Origin: Paracoccus sp. (in: a-proteobacteria)
GTDB lineage: Bacteria > Pseudomonadota > Alphaproteobacteria > Rhodobacterales > Rhodobacteraceae
NCBI RefSeq assembly: GCF_030604785.1
Contig: NZ_JAUVVF010000009.1
Span: 1 to 64,000 of the forward strand
DNA length: 64,000 bases
Direction: 5' to 3'
The notes beneath the pieces are model-generated. The model ran no database searches, had not been told where the DNA came from, and saw only the letters and a program-made list of their open reading frames with translations. Made by a program: the position numbers and the translations under genes. Below are positions 27,071 through 37,096 of this stretch, in pieces (position 1 is the stretch's first letter; each line of letters opens with the position of its first letter).

Positions 27071-27155
27071 GTCGAGAAAGGGTTAACGCAATGCCGGATT
27101 CCCATGCTGCCCGATGCGTTGACGGCCCCGCGGCTTTGTGCGGAAACTGCCGCGC

Positions 27156-29957
27156 ATGAGCTTTGCCGAACGCATCACCCGCACTCCGATCGCCCTTGAG
27201 CCCGCCCGCGGCGCCGAGGCCGTGCAGGCCCTCGGGCTTTCGGCCGGCCCGCTTGCAGAACTGATCGCGGGGGCCGCAGGTTCCAGCCCCTATCTGGCCG
27301 GGCTGATCCGGCACGAGGCCGGGTGGCTGCCCGAGGGGCTGGACCATGACGATGTCGTGACACGCGAGACCGCCGGGTTCGAGGATCTGTCGCCCGACGA
27401 TCTGGGCGTCGCGCTGCGCCGGGCCAAACGGCGCGTGGCGCTGATGACGGCGCTGGCCGATCTGGGCGGGGTATGGCCGCTGGAACAGGTGACCGGTGCG
27501 CTGTCCGATCTGGCCGACCGCGCCGTCGATCTGGCGCTGCGCGCTCATGTCGCGGCCGAGGCGCGGCGCGGCAAGCTGCCCGAGACCGCGGCTGAGGCCG
27601 GGGGGATCTTTGCGCTGGCCATGGGCAAGGGCGGCGCGCGCGAGCTGAACTACAGTTCCGACATCGACCTGATCGTGCTGTTCGACGAAACCGCCTATGC
27701 CCCCGGCCAGCAGATGGAAGCGCGCGCCGCGCTGATCCGCGCCACCCGCAAGATGGCCGCGACCCTCTCCGACGTGACCGCGCACGGCTATGTGTTCCGC
27801 ACCGATCTGCGGCTTCGGCCCGATGCGGCGGTGACGCCTGTCTGCATCTCGTCCGCCGCCGCCCTGGCCTATTATGAGGCCGAGGGCCGCACCTGGGAAC
27901 GCGCCGCCTTCATCAAGGCCCGTGCCGCCGCCGGCGACATCAAGGCGGGCGAGCGGTTCCTGCGCGAATTGCGCCCCTTCGTCTGGCGCAAGCATCTGGA
28001 TTTCGCCGCCATCCAGGACGCGCATGACATGCGGCTGCGCATCCGCGACCACAAGGGCCTTGGCGGGCGGCTGGAGGTCGCAGGCCACAACATGAAGCTG
28101 GGGCAGGGCGGCATCCGCGAGATAGAGTTCTTCACCCAGACGCGCCAGCTGATCGCGGGCGGGCGCGATGCCTCGCTGCGGCTGCGCGATACGGTGGGCG
28201 GGCTGCGAGCACTGGCCGCGCGCGGCTGGGTGCCACAGGACGTGGCCGAGGAATTGATCGCGCATTACCGCGAGCATCGCTACATCGAGCATCGCATCCA
28301 GATGGTCAACGACGCCCAGACCCACAGCCTGCCGCGCGATCCGCAGGGGCTGGCGGTGATCGCCGCCCTCTCGGGGCAGTCCGATGCCGAGGCCTGGTCC
28401 GCGCGTCTGCATGGCCGCCTCTCGCGCGTCCATCAGCTGACCGAGGATTTCTTCGCCCCCAGTGAAGGCGCCGCCGCCGCGCCCGACCTGTCGGACGAGG
28501 CGCGCGCCATCATCGCGCGCTGGCAGGGCTATCCTGCGCTGCGATCCGAACGCGCGCAGCAGATCTTTCGCCGGATCGAGCCGCAGCTTCTGTCACGCAT
28601 GGCCGCCTCGGGTCACCCGACCGAGGCGCTGGCACGGTTCGACAGCTTCCTGTCACGCCTGCCGGCCGGGGTGCAGCTTTTCTCGCTGTTCGAGGCCAAT
28701 CCGCAGCTGATCGAGCTGATTGTCGATATCTGCGGCACGGCTCCGGCGCTGGCTGGCTATCTTGCCCGTCACCCGGCGGTGCTGGACGGCGTGCTGGCGG
28801 GCAGCTTCTTCGCGCCCTGGCCGGGGCCCGAGGGCTTGTCGCGCGACCTGGCCTCGGTTCTGGCGACGACGCTGCGGGCGCCGCAGGGCGGATATGAGCG
28901 CGCGCTGGATGCCGCGCGGCGATGGGCGCATGAATGGCATTTCCGCATCGGCGTGCATCACCTGCGGGGCCTGATCGACGCGGACGAGGCCGCGGTTCAA
29001 TATGCCGATCTGGCGGATGCCTCGGTCGCGGCGCTGTTCCCGGTCACGGCCGAGGATTTCGCGCGCCGCCATGGTCCGCCTCCGGGGCGGGGTGCGGTGG
29101 TGCTGGGCATGGGCTCGCTTGGGGCGCGGGCGCTGAATGCGGGCTCGGATCTGGACCTGATCGTGATCTACGACACGGCGGGGGCCGAGGGCTCGGACGG
29201 GCCGCGCCCGCTGGCTGCACGCCCCGATTACGCGCGGCTGACCCAGGCGATGATCACCGCCCTGTCGGCCCCCACCGCCGAGGGGCGGCTTTACGAGGTG
29301 GACATGCGCCTGCGCCCCTCGGGGCGGCAGGGGCCAGTCGCGACTGCGATCCAGAGCTTCGAGAATTACCAGATGACCGAAGCCTGGACTTGGGAGCATC
29401 TGGCCCTGACCCGCGCCCGGGTCGTGGCGCGGGCGGGCGCGGATGCCGATGCACTGGCCGACGAGGTCGAGGCGCTGCGGCTGAAGGTCCTGACCACGCG
29501 CGGCGGCGATGCCCGGGTGATGCCGGACCTGGCCGAGATGCGCGCCCGCATCTTCGCCGCCCGCCAGCCCGACGGGCCGTGGGAGGCCAAGGTCGGGCCG
29601 GGCCGGCTGCAGGATATCGACCTTCTGGCGCAGGCCTGCGCGCTCAGGGCGGGCCAGCCCGTCCGGGCGACGCTGGCGCAATTGCGTGCCGGTCAGCGGG
29701 CCGGGCTGCTGACGGCCGAGGCGGCGGGGCGGCTGGCCTCGATCTGGCGCGCCCTGTGGCGGCTGCACGCCTCGGGCCGGCTGCTGACCGACCGCGCGCT
29801 GGACATGGAGGCGATCGGCCGTGGCGGCCAGTCCTTCCTGCTGCGAGAGACGGGGGCGGCGGATCTGGCCGGTCTGCAGGCCAGCCTTGATGCCCGTTGC
29901 GCCGAGGCGCAGCGCCTGATCGATGCCGAAGCCCCCGTCGCGGCGCCCAGATCCTAA
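27156..29957 (+). CDS. glnE: Bifunctional glutamine-synthetase adenylyltransferase/adenylyl-removing enzyme
   Basis: GlnE (933 residues) adenylylates glutamine synthetase when nitrogen is plentiful and removes AMP when it is scarce. It has two nucleotidyltransferase halves. The N-terminal one (deadenylylation) has ELNYSSDIDLIVLFDE at about residue 165 and FRTDLRLRPD; the C-terminal one (adenylylation) has NAGSDLDLIVIYD at about 660 and VDMRLRPSGRQGP. The start is ATG 27156 (MSFAERITR); the in-frame GTG at 27138 is less likely. The stop shares the sequence CTAA with the convergent glycosyltransferase gene. Confidence 0.95.
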   Translation: MSFAERITRTPIALEPARGAEAVQALGLSAGPLAELIAGAAGSSPYLAGLIRHEAGWLPEGLDHDDVVTRETAGFEDLSPDDLGVALRRAKRRVALMTALADLGGVWPLEQVTGALSDLADRAVDLALRAHVAAEARRGKLPETAAEAGGIFALAMGKGGARELNYSSDIDLIVLFDETAYAPGQQMEARAALIRATRKMAATLSDVTAHGYVFRTDLRLRPDAAVTPVCISSAAALAYYEAEGRTWERAAFIKARAAAGDIKAGERFLRELRPFVWRKHLDFAAIQDAHDMRLRIRDHKGLGGRLEVAGHNMKLGQGGIREIEFFTQTRQLIAGGRDASLRLRDTVGGLRALAARGWVPQDVAEELIAHYREHRYIEHRIQMVNDAQTHSLPRDPQGLAVIAALSGQSDAEAWSARLHGRLSRVHQLTEDFFAPSEGAAAAPDLSDEARAIIARWQGYPALRSERAQQIFRRIEPQLLSRMAASGHPTEALARFDSFLSRLPAGVQLFSLFEANPQLIELIVDICGTAPALAGYLARHPAVLDGVLAGSFFAPWPGPEGLSRDLASVLATTLRAPQGGYERALDAARRWAHEWHFRIGVHHLRGLIDADEAAVQYADLADASVAALFPVTAEDFARRHGPPPGRGAVVLGMGSLGARALNAGSDLDLIVIYDTAGAEGSDGPRPLAARPDYARLTQAMITALSAPTAEGRLYEVDMRLRPSGRQGPVATAIQSFENYQMTEAWTWEHLALTRARVVARAGADADALADEVEALRLKVLTTRGGDARVMPDLAEMRARIFAARQPDGPWEAKVGPGRLQDIDLLAQACALRAGQPVRATLAQLRAGQRAGLLTAEAAGRLASIWRALWRLHASGRLLTDRALDMEAIGRGGQSFLLRETGAADLAGLQASLDARCAEAQRLIDAEAPVAAPRS

Positions 29958-32035
29958 CCGGCCAGCCGCTGTGCGGTCGGTGCGACGGCTGGGGCGGTCG
30001 CCGGTGTGGCGGCTTCCGCGACGACGGGCGCGCGGCCTTCGCCGATCTGGCCCAGCAGCGGCAGCTCGACCGTGCCGGGCAGGGGCGCGGGGGCGGCGTC
30101 CTGCGCCTCGACATAGAGGCCATGCGCCGTCTTGTCCCAGTAGAAGGGCTTGGTCACGACCTCGTAGATCGCCTTCCATCCGGCAAGGCAGCCAAGCGGG
30201 AAATAGAGGTGCATGCCCGGCACCCAAGGCAGCAGGTGCCGATGCTTGGCGCCGCGCACCGCGCGCAGGCCGACGATGATCGACAGCGCCTCGGACGCGA
30301 TGAACAGGCCAAACAGCAGCGGGATCGCCCAGCCGCCCCACATCCCCTCCAGCGGTGCGCGCAAAGGATGGGGCAGGCCCAAGGCCAGCAGCCAGAAGCT
30401 CCACAGGACCGGCGCCAGCAGATATTGCGACAGTGCGCCGAGGAACTGCACCTGAAAGCCCCAGAAGGCCCGCGCGCCAAGCTGACGATACAGCGCGACC
30501 GGATCGCGCATGTGAACGCCCCAGGTCATCGCATAGCCCTTGAGCCAGCGCGAGCGTTGCTTGACCCAGGGCAAGGCGCGGCAATTGGCCTCTTCGTCGG
30601 TGGTGGTCTCGATGATCTGGGTGCGATAGCCGCGCCGGGCCAGACGCACGCCCAGATCGGCATCCTCGGTCACGTTCCAGCTGTCCCAGGCGCCCACTTC
30701 CTCGAGCAGATGGCGGCGGAAGAACAGCGTTGTCCCGCCCAGAGGCACGACCAGACCCAGCCGCGCCACACCGGGCAGCAGCACCCGGAACCAGGTCGCG
30801 TATTCGATGGTGAAGCAGCGCGCCAGCCAGTTGGTGCGCGGGTTGTAGAAATCCAGCGCGCCCTGAAGGCAGGCCACATCGGCGGGCGCGAAATGGAAGG
30901 CGCGTGCGATCTTGTGCAGCTGGTCCGGGTCGGGGCGGTCCTCGGCGTCCCAGATGCCGACGATCTGGCCGCGGCAGAAGTTCAGCGCATAATTAAGCGC
31001 GCGCGGCTTCGTCTTGATCGGGCCGTCGGGCACCCGCACGACGCGGATCCAGTGCGGAAGCTGCGCGCCCTCCAGCGCCCTGGAGGTCACCGCATCGCTG
31101 TCCTCGATCACCAGCAGCAGGTCGGTCAATTCGCGCGGGTAATCCAGCCGCGCCAGCCGGGCGACCAGCTTGCCCGCGACATCGCTTTCCTCGAACAGCG
31201 GCACCATGACCGAGATGACGGGCAGGGGGGCGTCCATCTCGGGCGGCGTGATCTCGCCCCGGGCGATGGCGCCGGCAAGCCGCCCGTCATCGGCACGCAG
31301 CCGCCGCGCGGCGATTGCGGCCATCAGCTTCAGCCCGCTTTGCGTGAACAGCGTCAGGATCGCCCAGCCGGCCAGCAGCCCCGCCATTGCCACCGGCGCC
31401 AGCCACAGGCCCAGCATCACCGCCGTCAGAAGTCCAAGCGCCAGCCGGCTTGTGCGCGCCTGGTTCTGTGTGCGGCAGCTTTCGGCGGCGGGCACGCGCG
31501 ACTCGGCCTCGCGGATCAGGCGGATGCGGCGGCTGTTCAGCACGCCCTCCTGCGCCTGGGCCTCGGTGCAGAGCAGCATCCGCACGATGCCGAACTCGGC
31601 CGGAAGGCGCGGCAGAAGGCTTGCGAATTCGTCGGGCCGCGCGGTGGCGATCCAGGTGACACCGCCGATGCGCCGCCAGGGCAGGATGCCGTGCGTCAGG
31701 CAGAAGCCCGCGCCTGCCGCGTCGATCAGGCGCGGATCGGCGGGGGTCTGGGTGGGGTCGATGGTCGAGGTGCGCCACTGCCGCGACAAGGCGCGGGCCA
31801 GCGCCTCGGGCGTGACCCAGCCGTGACCCAGCAGGATCTGACCAAGGCGCGCATTTTCGCGCCGCCGCATGACGGTCGCCTTCAGCAGATTGCCCGGATC
31901 GACGGCCCCGTCCTCGATCAGGATCTGGCCGAGCGGCGATTCATGGCGCGGGGCAAGAGTCGGGCCGCCGAACTGGACGCCCCCATCCGCCTGGGAAGGG
32001 GCCACGGTCTCTTGCGGTGCTGCCAGTGATGCCAT
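29954..32035 (-). CDS. Membrane glycosyltransferase family 2 with N-terminal MshEN-like domain
   Basis: A 693-residue fusion. Residues ~30-150 resemble the GspE/MshE N-terminal domain with two tandem repeats (SPLGQILIEDGAV and ARLGQILLGHGWVTPEAL), a fold that binds cyclic di-GMP in MshE. Two membrane helices follow near 195-235. The GT-2 catalytic domain then has VMVPLFEE, IEDSD, DAEDRPDP (metal-binding acidic motif), TEDADLGVRL and KQRSRWLKG (QxxRW). Three or four more membrane helices and a Pro/Ala tail close it. It likely builds an exopolysaccharide; sugar and product are unknown. A CtrA-like box lies 43 bases upstream. Confidence 0.9.
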   Translation of the reverse strand: MASLAAPQETVAPSQADGGVQFGGPTLAPRHESPLGQILIEDGAVDPGNLLKATVMRRRENARLGQILLGHGWVTPEALARALSRQWRTSTIDPTQTPADPRLIDAAGAGFCLTHGILPWRRIGGVTWIATARPDEFASLLPRLPAEFGIVRMLLCTEAQAQEGVLNSRRIRLIREAESRVPAAESCRTQNQARTSRLALGLLTAVMLGLWLAPVAMAGLLAGWAILTLFTQSGLKLMAAIAARRLRADDGRLAGAIARGEITPPEMDAPLPVISVMVPLFEESDVAGKLVARLARLDYPRELTDLLLVIEDSDAVTSRALEGAQLPHWIRVVRVPDGPIKTKPRALNYALNFCRGQIVGIWDAEDRPDPDQLHKIARAFHFAPADVACLQGALDFYNPRTNWLARCFTIEYATWFRVLLPGVARLGLVVPLGGTTLFFRRHLLEEVGAWDSWNVTEDADLGVRLARRGYRTQIIETTTDEEANCRALPWVKQRSRWLKGYAMTWGVHMRDPVALYRQLGARAFWGFQVQFLGALSQYLLAPVLWSFWLLALGLPHPLRAPLEGMWGGWAIPLLFGLFIASEALSIIVGLRAVRGAKHRHLLPWVPGMHLYFPLGCLAGWKAIYEVVTKPFYWDKTAHGLYVEAQDAAPAPLPGTVELPLLGQIGEGRAPVVAEAATPATAPAVAPTAQRLAG

Positions 32036-32077
32036 CGACGAATCCCCGTTGTTTCGTCTGTCGTGGCATGGCGATGC

Positions 32078-32092
32078 TTAACAAGCGGTTAA
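32078..32092 (-). promoter_or_regulatory. CtrA-like box upstream of the glycosyltransferase gene
   Basis: TTAA-CAAGCGG-TTAA: two TTAA half-sites with exactly seven bases between them, the alphaproteobacterial CtrA pattern (TTAA-N7-TTAA). It also forms an inverted repeat gcttaac/gttaagc. It sits 43-57 bases before the start codon, where an activator site would be expected. Confidence 0.55.
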
Positions 32093-32097
32093 GCGAA

Positions 32098-32127
32098 GGG
32101 GCGGCGTGACCGAAGTCGCGCCGCCCC
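32098..32127 (-). terminator. Terminator-like hairpin after carA
   Basis: A 13-bp stem with one mismatch (32098-32110 with 32115-32127), closed on the minus strand by the very stable C(UUCG)G tetraloop, 28 bases past the carA stop. The following CTTCGCTTAA has only a weak T-tract. It probably ends carA transcription before the glycosyltransferase gene. Confidence 0.65.
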
Positions 32128-32155
32128 TGCACAAGGTTCCGGTCCTGTTCCCGTT

Positions 32156-33304
32156 TCAGCCCCGACGGCTCTGCATCGAATCCGCGAAACGCTGGAACAG
32201 ATACAGGCTGTCCTGCGGCCCGGGCGAAGCCTCGGGGTGGTGCTGCACCGAAAAGACCGGGCGATTCTGCACGCGGATCCCGCAATTGCTGCCGTCGAAC
32301 AGGCTGACATGGGTTTCGATCACGCCCTGGGGCAGGGTCTGCGAATCGACCGCGAAACCGTGGTTCATCGAGGTGATCTCGACCTTGCCGGTCTCGACGT
32401 CGCGCACGGGATGGTTTGCCCCGTGATGGCCGTGGCCCATCTTGATCGTCTGGGCACCAAGCGCCAGCGCCAGCATCTGGTGGCCCAGACAGATGCCGAA
32501 GATCGGGAGGTCGCGTTCCAGCAGGGTGCGGATCATCGGCACGGCATATTCGCCGGTCGCCGCCGGATCGCCCGGACCGTTCGACAGGAAAACGCCCTCG
32601 GGCTCGTGGGCCAGCACTTCCTCGGCGGTGGCGGTCGCGGGCAGGACGGTCACATCGGCGCCATAGGCCACGAGCGAGCGCAGGATGTTGCGCTTGGCGC
32701 CGTAATCCAGCGCGACGACCTTGAACGGCTTGTCGGTCTCGGCGCGCCCGAAGCCCTTGGCCCATTCCCAGGCGCCCTCTTCCCACCGATAGCTCTGGGT
32801 GCAGCTGACGTCGCGGGCCAGGTCCAGGCCGACCAGACCCTTCCAGGCGCGGGCCTTGGCGATCAGCGCGGGAAGGTCGAAACTCCCCTCGGGGTCGTGG
32901 GCCAGGACGACATGGGGTGCGCCCTGCTGGCGGATCGCGCGGGTCAGGCGGCGGGTGTCCACGCCGCCGATGCCGATGCGGCCGCGCCGTGCCATCCAGA
33001 CGGTCAGCTCCTCGGTCGCGCGCCAGTTCGAGGGCAGCGTCGGGTCCCACCGCACGACCATGCCGGCCGCGACCGGGTCCTGCGCCTCGTCATCCTCGGG
33101 GGTGACGCCGGTATTGCCGATATGGGGAAAGGTGAAGGTGACGATCTGGCTGGCATAGGAGGGATCGGTCATGATCTCCTGATAGCCGGTCATGGCGGTG
33201 TTGAAGACCAGTTCGGCCACAACCTCGCCAGGAGCGCCGAAGCCCCGGCCGTAAAAGACTGTGCCGTCTGCAAGCACCAGGCAAGCGGTCGGTTTCGTGG
33301 CCAT
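32156..33304 (-). CDS. carA: Carbamoyl-phosphate synthase small subunit
   Basis: A 382-residue glutaminase subunit that supplies ammonia to CarB for arginine and pyrimidine synthesis. The N-terminal domain has ADGTVFYGRGFGAPGEVVAELVFNTAMTGYQE. The class I glutamine amidotransferase domain has FLSNGPGDP, the nucleophile Cys in FGICLGHQMLALALG, and the His/Glu pair in VFSVQHHPEASPGP. The start is ATG 33304; the longer open frame to 33652 would run through the divergent promoters and is rejected. carB is not in this window. Confidence 0.96.
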   Translation of the reverse strand: MATKPTACLVLADGTVFYGRGFGAPGEVVAELVFNTAMTGYQEIMTDPSYASQIVTFTFPHIGNTGVTPEDDEAQDPVAAGMVVRWDPTLPSNWRATEELTVWMARRGRIGIGGVDTRRLTRAIRQQGAPHVVLAHDPEGSFDLPALIAKARAWKGLVGLDLARDVSCTQSYRWEEGAWEWAKGFGRAETDKPFKVVALDYGAKRNILRSLVAYGADVTVLPATATAEEVLAHEPEGVFLSNGPGDPAATGEYAVPMIRTLLERDLPIFGICLGHQMLALALGAQTIKMGHGHHGANHPVRDVETGKVEITSMNHGFAVDSQTLPQGVIETHVSLFDGSNCGIRVQNRPVFSVQHHPEASPGPQDSLYLFQRFADSMQSRRG

Positions 33305-33332
33305 GGGGCACCTCTGGTCTGAAATCATCGGG

Positions 33333-33361
33333 TGAATAGGGGGCGCGCCCCCCAAGGTCAA
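33333..33361 (-). promoter_or_regulatory. sigma70 promoter of carA
   Basis: Minus strand TTGACC (33361-33356), 17-base spacer, TATTCA (33338-33333), 29 bases before the carA start. The spacer contains a perfect 14-bp palindrome GGGGGCGCGCCCCC (33339-33352). Confidence 0.6.
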
Positions 33362-33391
33362 CCCGCCGCGGGGCCTGACCTTGTCGTCAGC

Positions 33392-33420
33392 TTGAACTGA
33401 GGGGCCGCTTGCCTTATGTC
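33392..33420 (+). promoter_or_regulatory. sigma70 promoter of the yqeY-like gene
   Basis: Plus strand TTGAAC (33392-33397), 17-base spacer, TATGTC (33415-33420), 44 bases before the start at 33465. It is arranged back to back with the carA promoter, 30 bases apart. Confidence 0.55.
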
Positions 33421-33464
33421 GCGCAGGCTCTGGCATGACCAGCGAACAGCAAGGATACCGGATC

Positions 33465-33926
33465 ATGGAACTGCGCGCCCGACTGCAAGACGCCACCAAG
33501 CAGGCGATGAAGTCCAAGGACAGCGCCCGCCTGTCCACGCTGCGCCTGATCGGCGCCGCCATCAAGGACCGCGAGATCGCGGCACGGGGCGGCGATGGCG
33601 ACGGCACCCTGACCGAGGCCGATCTGGTCCTGATCCTGTCGCGCATGGTCAAGCAGCGTCAGGAATCCGCCCGCGCCTACGAGGAAGGCGGGCGGCTGGA
33701 ACTGGCCGCCAAGGAAGAGCAGGAGATCGGCATCATCCAGGAGTTCCTGCCTCGCCAGATGACCGAGGCCGAGACCCGCGCCGCCATCGACGCCGCCATC
33801 GCGGATCTGGGTGCGGCGGGGATCCGTGACATGGGGCGGGTCATGGCCGCGCTCAAGGAGCGTCATGCCGGGCAGATGGATTTCGGCGCTGCCGGGCCGA
33901 TGGTCAAGGATCGGCTTCTGGCCTGA
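33465..33926 (+). CDS. GatB/YqeY domain protein
   Basis: A 153-residue protein of the GatB/YqeY family. It has an all-helical fold: MELRARLQDATKQAMKSKD, LSTLRLIGAAIKDREIAARG, LVLILSRMVKQRQESARAYEEGGR and EEQEIGIIQEFLPRQM, all family signatures. These domains resemble the tRNA-binding tail of GatB; free-standing members have no settled role. The start at 33465 has AAGGA upstream; the open frame from 33435 adds ten unlikely residues. The divergent carA pairing is common in alphaproteobacteria. Confidence 0.9.
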   Translation: MELRARLQDATKQAMKSKDSARLSTLRLIGAAIKDREIAARGGDGDGTLTEADLVLILSRMVKQRQESARAYEEGGRLELAAKEEQEIGIIQEFLPRQMTEAETRAAIDAAIADLGAAGIRDMGRVMAALKERHAGQMDFGAAGPMVKDRLLA

Positions 33927-33976
33927 AACAATCTGCGCCATGCCGCGTTTCCCGGGAACCAGCGAAAGAGGTTCCC

Positions 33977-34165
33977 ATGGATGCGAGTTCCAAGGCGCAG
34001 CAGCGTGCCGCAGGCGCGGCCCTGTCCGCGAAGCGCGGCGAGACGAAGGTCGGCGATCTGCAAGGCGCGTCGCGCGACATGTATGACAGCATGACCGAGG
34101 CCGAACTGGAAGAGATGGCCTCGACCGGGCACGACGACCTGCCCGAACGCAAGAGCGATGACTGA
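33977..34165 (+). CDS. DUF3008 family small protein
   Basis: A 62-residue hydrophilic protein whose N-terminus SSKAQQRAAGAALSAKRGE followed by TKVGDLQGASRDMYDSMTEAELEEMAST fits DUF3008. The family is linked by name to stress-related small proteins, but function is not established. GAAAGAGG lies just before the ATG. It is 50 bases after the yqeY-like gene, probably the same transcript, and is followed by a terminator hairpin. Confidence 0.85.
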   Translation: MDASSKAQQRAAGAALSAKRGETKVGDLQGASRDMYDSMTEAELEEMASTGHDDLPERKSDD

Positions 34166-34172
34166 ACAGGGT

Positions 34173-34196
34173 GAAGGGGCCGGTCACGGCCCCTTC
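34173..34196. terminator. Convergent hairpin between DUF3008 and DUF2244
   Basis: A perfect 10-bp stem (gaaggggccg, 34173-34182, with 34187-34196) and a 4-base loop. It overlaps the last codons and stop of the DUF2244 gene. No strong T-run on either side, but it is well placed to stop both converging transcripts. Confidence 0.6.
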
Positions 34197-34684
34197 AGCT
34201 TGCCGAAGGCGCGGGTCAGCTCGTCACAGAGCGCGCGGCGTTCCTCGGGGGTCAGGAAGGCGCCCAGCTCGATCTCGCGCTGGCCGTCGGTCAGGGTCAG
34301 GTAGTTCTCGACCGGTCCCTTTCGAAGGCCCGCCCGAACCCAATAGCTGTTCGTCTGCCATTCGCGCGCGGGGCGGCCCGGATCGTGGCGCGTCACGCGC
34401 AGGATCTGCCGGTCCATGACCAGTTCTTCGCGCATCTGGCCGCTGCGATAGGTCTGCTGGATCGCAAACCAGATCCCGCCCACCGCCAGCGCCATGAAGG
34501 GCAAGAGCCCCCACAGGACGGCCGTGCCCAGCACCGCCAGAAGCGGCAGCGACACGAAGGCGACCGTCACCCCGATGAACCAGACGAAGCCCTTGCGCGG
34601 CAGCGAACGATGCGGCCACAGGCGCAATTCACGCAAAACGGCCCCGGTTTGATCCGGGGCCGCTTCTTTCCATTCATAGGGCAT
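34184..34684 (-). CDS. DUF2244 family membrane protein
   Basis: A 166-residue protein with two adjacent membrane helices at about 35-75 (GFVWFIGVTVAFVSLPLLAV and LWGLLPFMALAVGGIWFAIQ) and a C-terminal soluble part with RKGPVENYLTLTDGQREIELGAFLTPEERRAL. This is the DUF2244 layout, found near heme-copper oxidase genes in alphaproteobacteria. The ATG at 34684 lies 15 bases after the ctaD stop, so it is probably the last gene of the cycA-ctaD region. A role in oxidase assembly is only a guess from the neighbourhood. Confidence 0.85.
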   Translation of the reverse strand: MPYEWKEAAPDQTGAVLRELRLWPHRSLPRKGFVWFIGVTVAFVSLPLLAVLGTAVLWGLLPFMALAVGGIWFAIQQTYRSGQMREELVMDRQILRVTRHDPGRPAREWQTNSYWVRAGLRKGPVENYLTLTDGQREIELGAFLTPEERRALCDELTRAFGKLKGP

Positions 34685-34698
34685 GAGTGTCCCTTGCC

Positions 34699-36387
<1,689 letters not shown>

Positions 36388-36433
36388 TCAAGATTCCGTC
36401 AGGCCGGCCTGGCAGACCGGCATAATCACGCTT

Positions 36434-36462
36434 TCTTTAGACCAGAGACCCCGACCGGGCAA
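36434..36462 (-). promoter_or_regulatory. sigma70 promoter of ctaD
   Basis: Minus strand TTGCCC (36462-36457), 17-base spacer, TAAAGA (36439-36434), 59 bases before the ctaD start. Together with the hairpin at 36492-36519 it suggests ctaD is transcribed separately from cycA. Confidence 0.5.
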
Positions 36463-36491
36463 TGCGTCACGATGGTCTGATTGGCCCGATA

Positions 36492-36519
36492 CCCCCGGAA
36501 GGTTGCATCTTTCCGGGGG
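36492..36519 (-). terminator. Hairpin between cycA and ctaD
   Basis: A 9-bp stem (cccccggaa, 36492-36500, with ttccggggg, 36511-36519) and a 10-base loop, 44 bases past the cycA stop. No T-run follows, so it may stop cycA transcription or only protect its 3' end. Confidence 0.6.
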
Positions 36520-36562
36520 CGGGGGCGATGTTTGGCTGCGACGGGACGCCGCAGCCCTGTCG

Positions 36563-37003
36563 TCACTCGGCCGCCGGAGCGTCCGGAGACACGCTGGTCA
36601 GGTAGGCCGCGATGTCCTCCTGCCCGCGATTGAGCTTGAACGTCATCTTCGAGCGCGCCGAAGCGTTGCCCGATTTCTCGCGCACCCAGGCCTGCGGATC
36701 GGTGACATAGGCGGCCAGTTCCTCCTCGGTCCAGACGAGGTCGGGATTGGCGGCGGCGGCGGCGAGGATGCCCTCGCCGTAGCGGTAGCCCTCGACCGAG
36801 GCGATGGGCTGGCCCATGATGTTCCACAGGTTCGGCCCCGTGACGCCGCCCTTGACGATGTCGTTGCCGTCCGCGTCCTGGATCATGTGGCAGGCGCGGC
36901 ATTTGCGGTATTCGGATTCGCCCGCCGCCGCGTCGCCGGCTTGCGCCGCGATGGGAAGGCTGAGGGTTGCGCCCATCAGGGCTGCGATCATGGCTGGTTT
37001 CAT
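36563..37003 (-). CDS. cycA: Cytochrome c550-type periplasmic cytochrome c
   Basis: A 146-residue exported monoheme cytochrome c that carries electrons between the bc1 complex and the oxidase. Signal peptide MKPAMIAALMGATLSLP, cut at about AQA-GDA. The heme site is CRACH, the distal Met lies in SKMTFKL, and GGVTGPNLWNIMG, YGEGILAAAAANPDLVWTEE and YVTDPQAWV match P. denitrificans c550 as I recall it. I chose ATG 37003 with GAGGACAAG upstream; the open frame to 37090 adds an unlikely basic leader. It is followed by ctaD. Confidence 0.95.
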   Translation of the reverse strand: MKPAMIAALMGATLSLPIAAQAGDAAAGESEYRKCRACHMIQDADGNDIVKGGVTGPNLWNIMGQPIASVEGYRYGEGILAAAAANPDLVWTEEELAAYVTDPQAWVREKSGNASARSKMTFKLNRGQEDIAAYLTSVSPDAPAAE

Positions 37004-37096
37004 CTTGTCCTCGCTAGACCAGTAAGGCGGTCTCCCGCGCGGCATCCTTACAGGCCGCCGCAGCCGAATCCAGCCACCGATAAGTCGCAAGTCCCG

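Noticed and set aside
32078-32094. Inverted repeat gcttaac/gttaagc read as a terminator
   Set aside because: The stem is short and lacks a T-run. The exact TTAA-N7-TTAA spacing and its place upstream of a start favour a CtrA-like site.
33305-33652. N-terminal extension of carA
   Set aside because: It would cover the divergent promoters and the yqeY-like gene start. The CarA family begins at the ATG at 33304.
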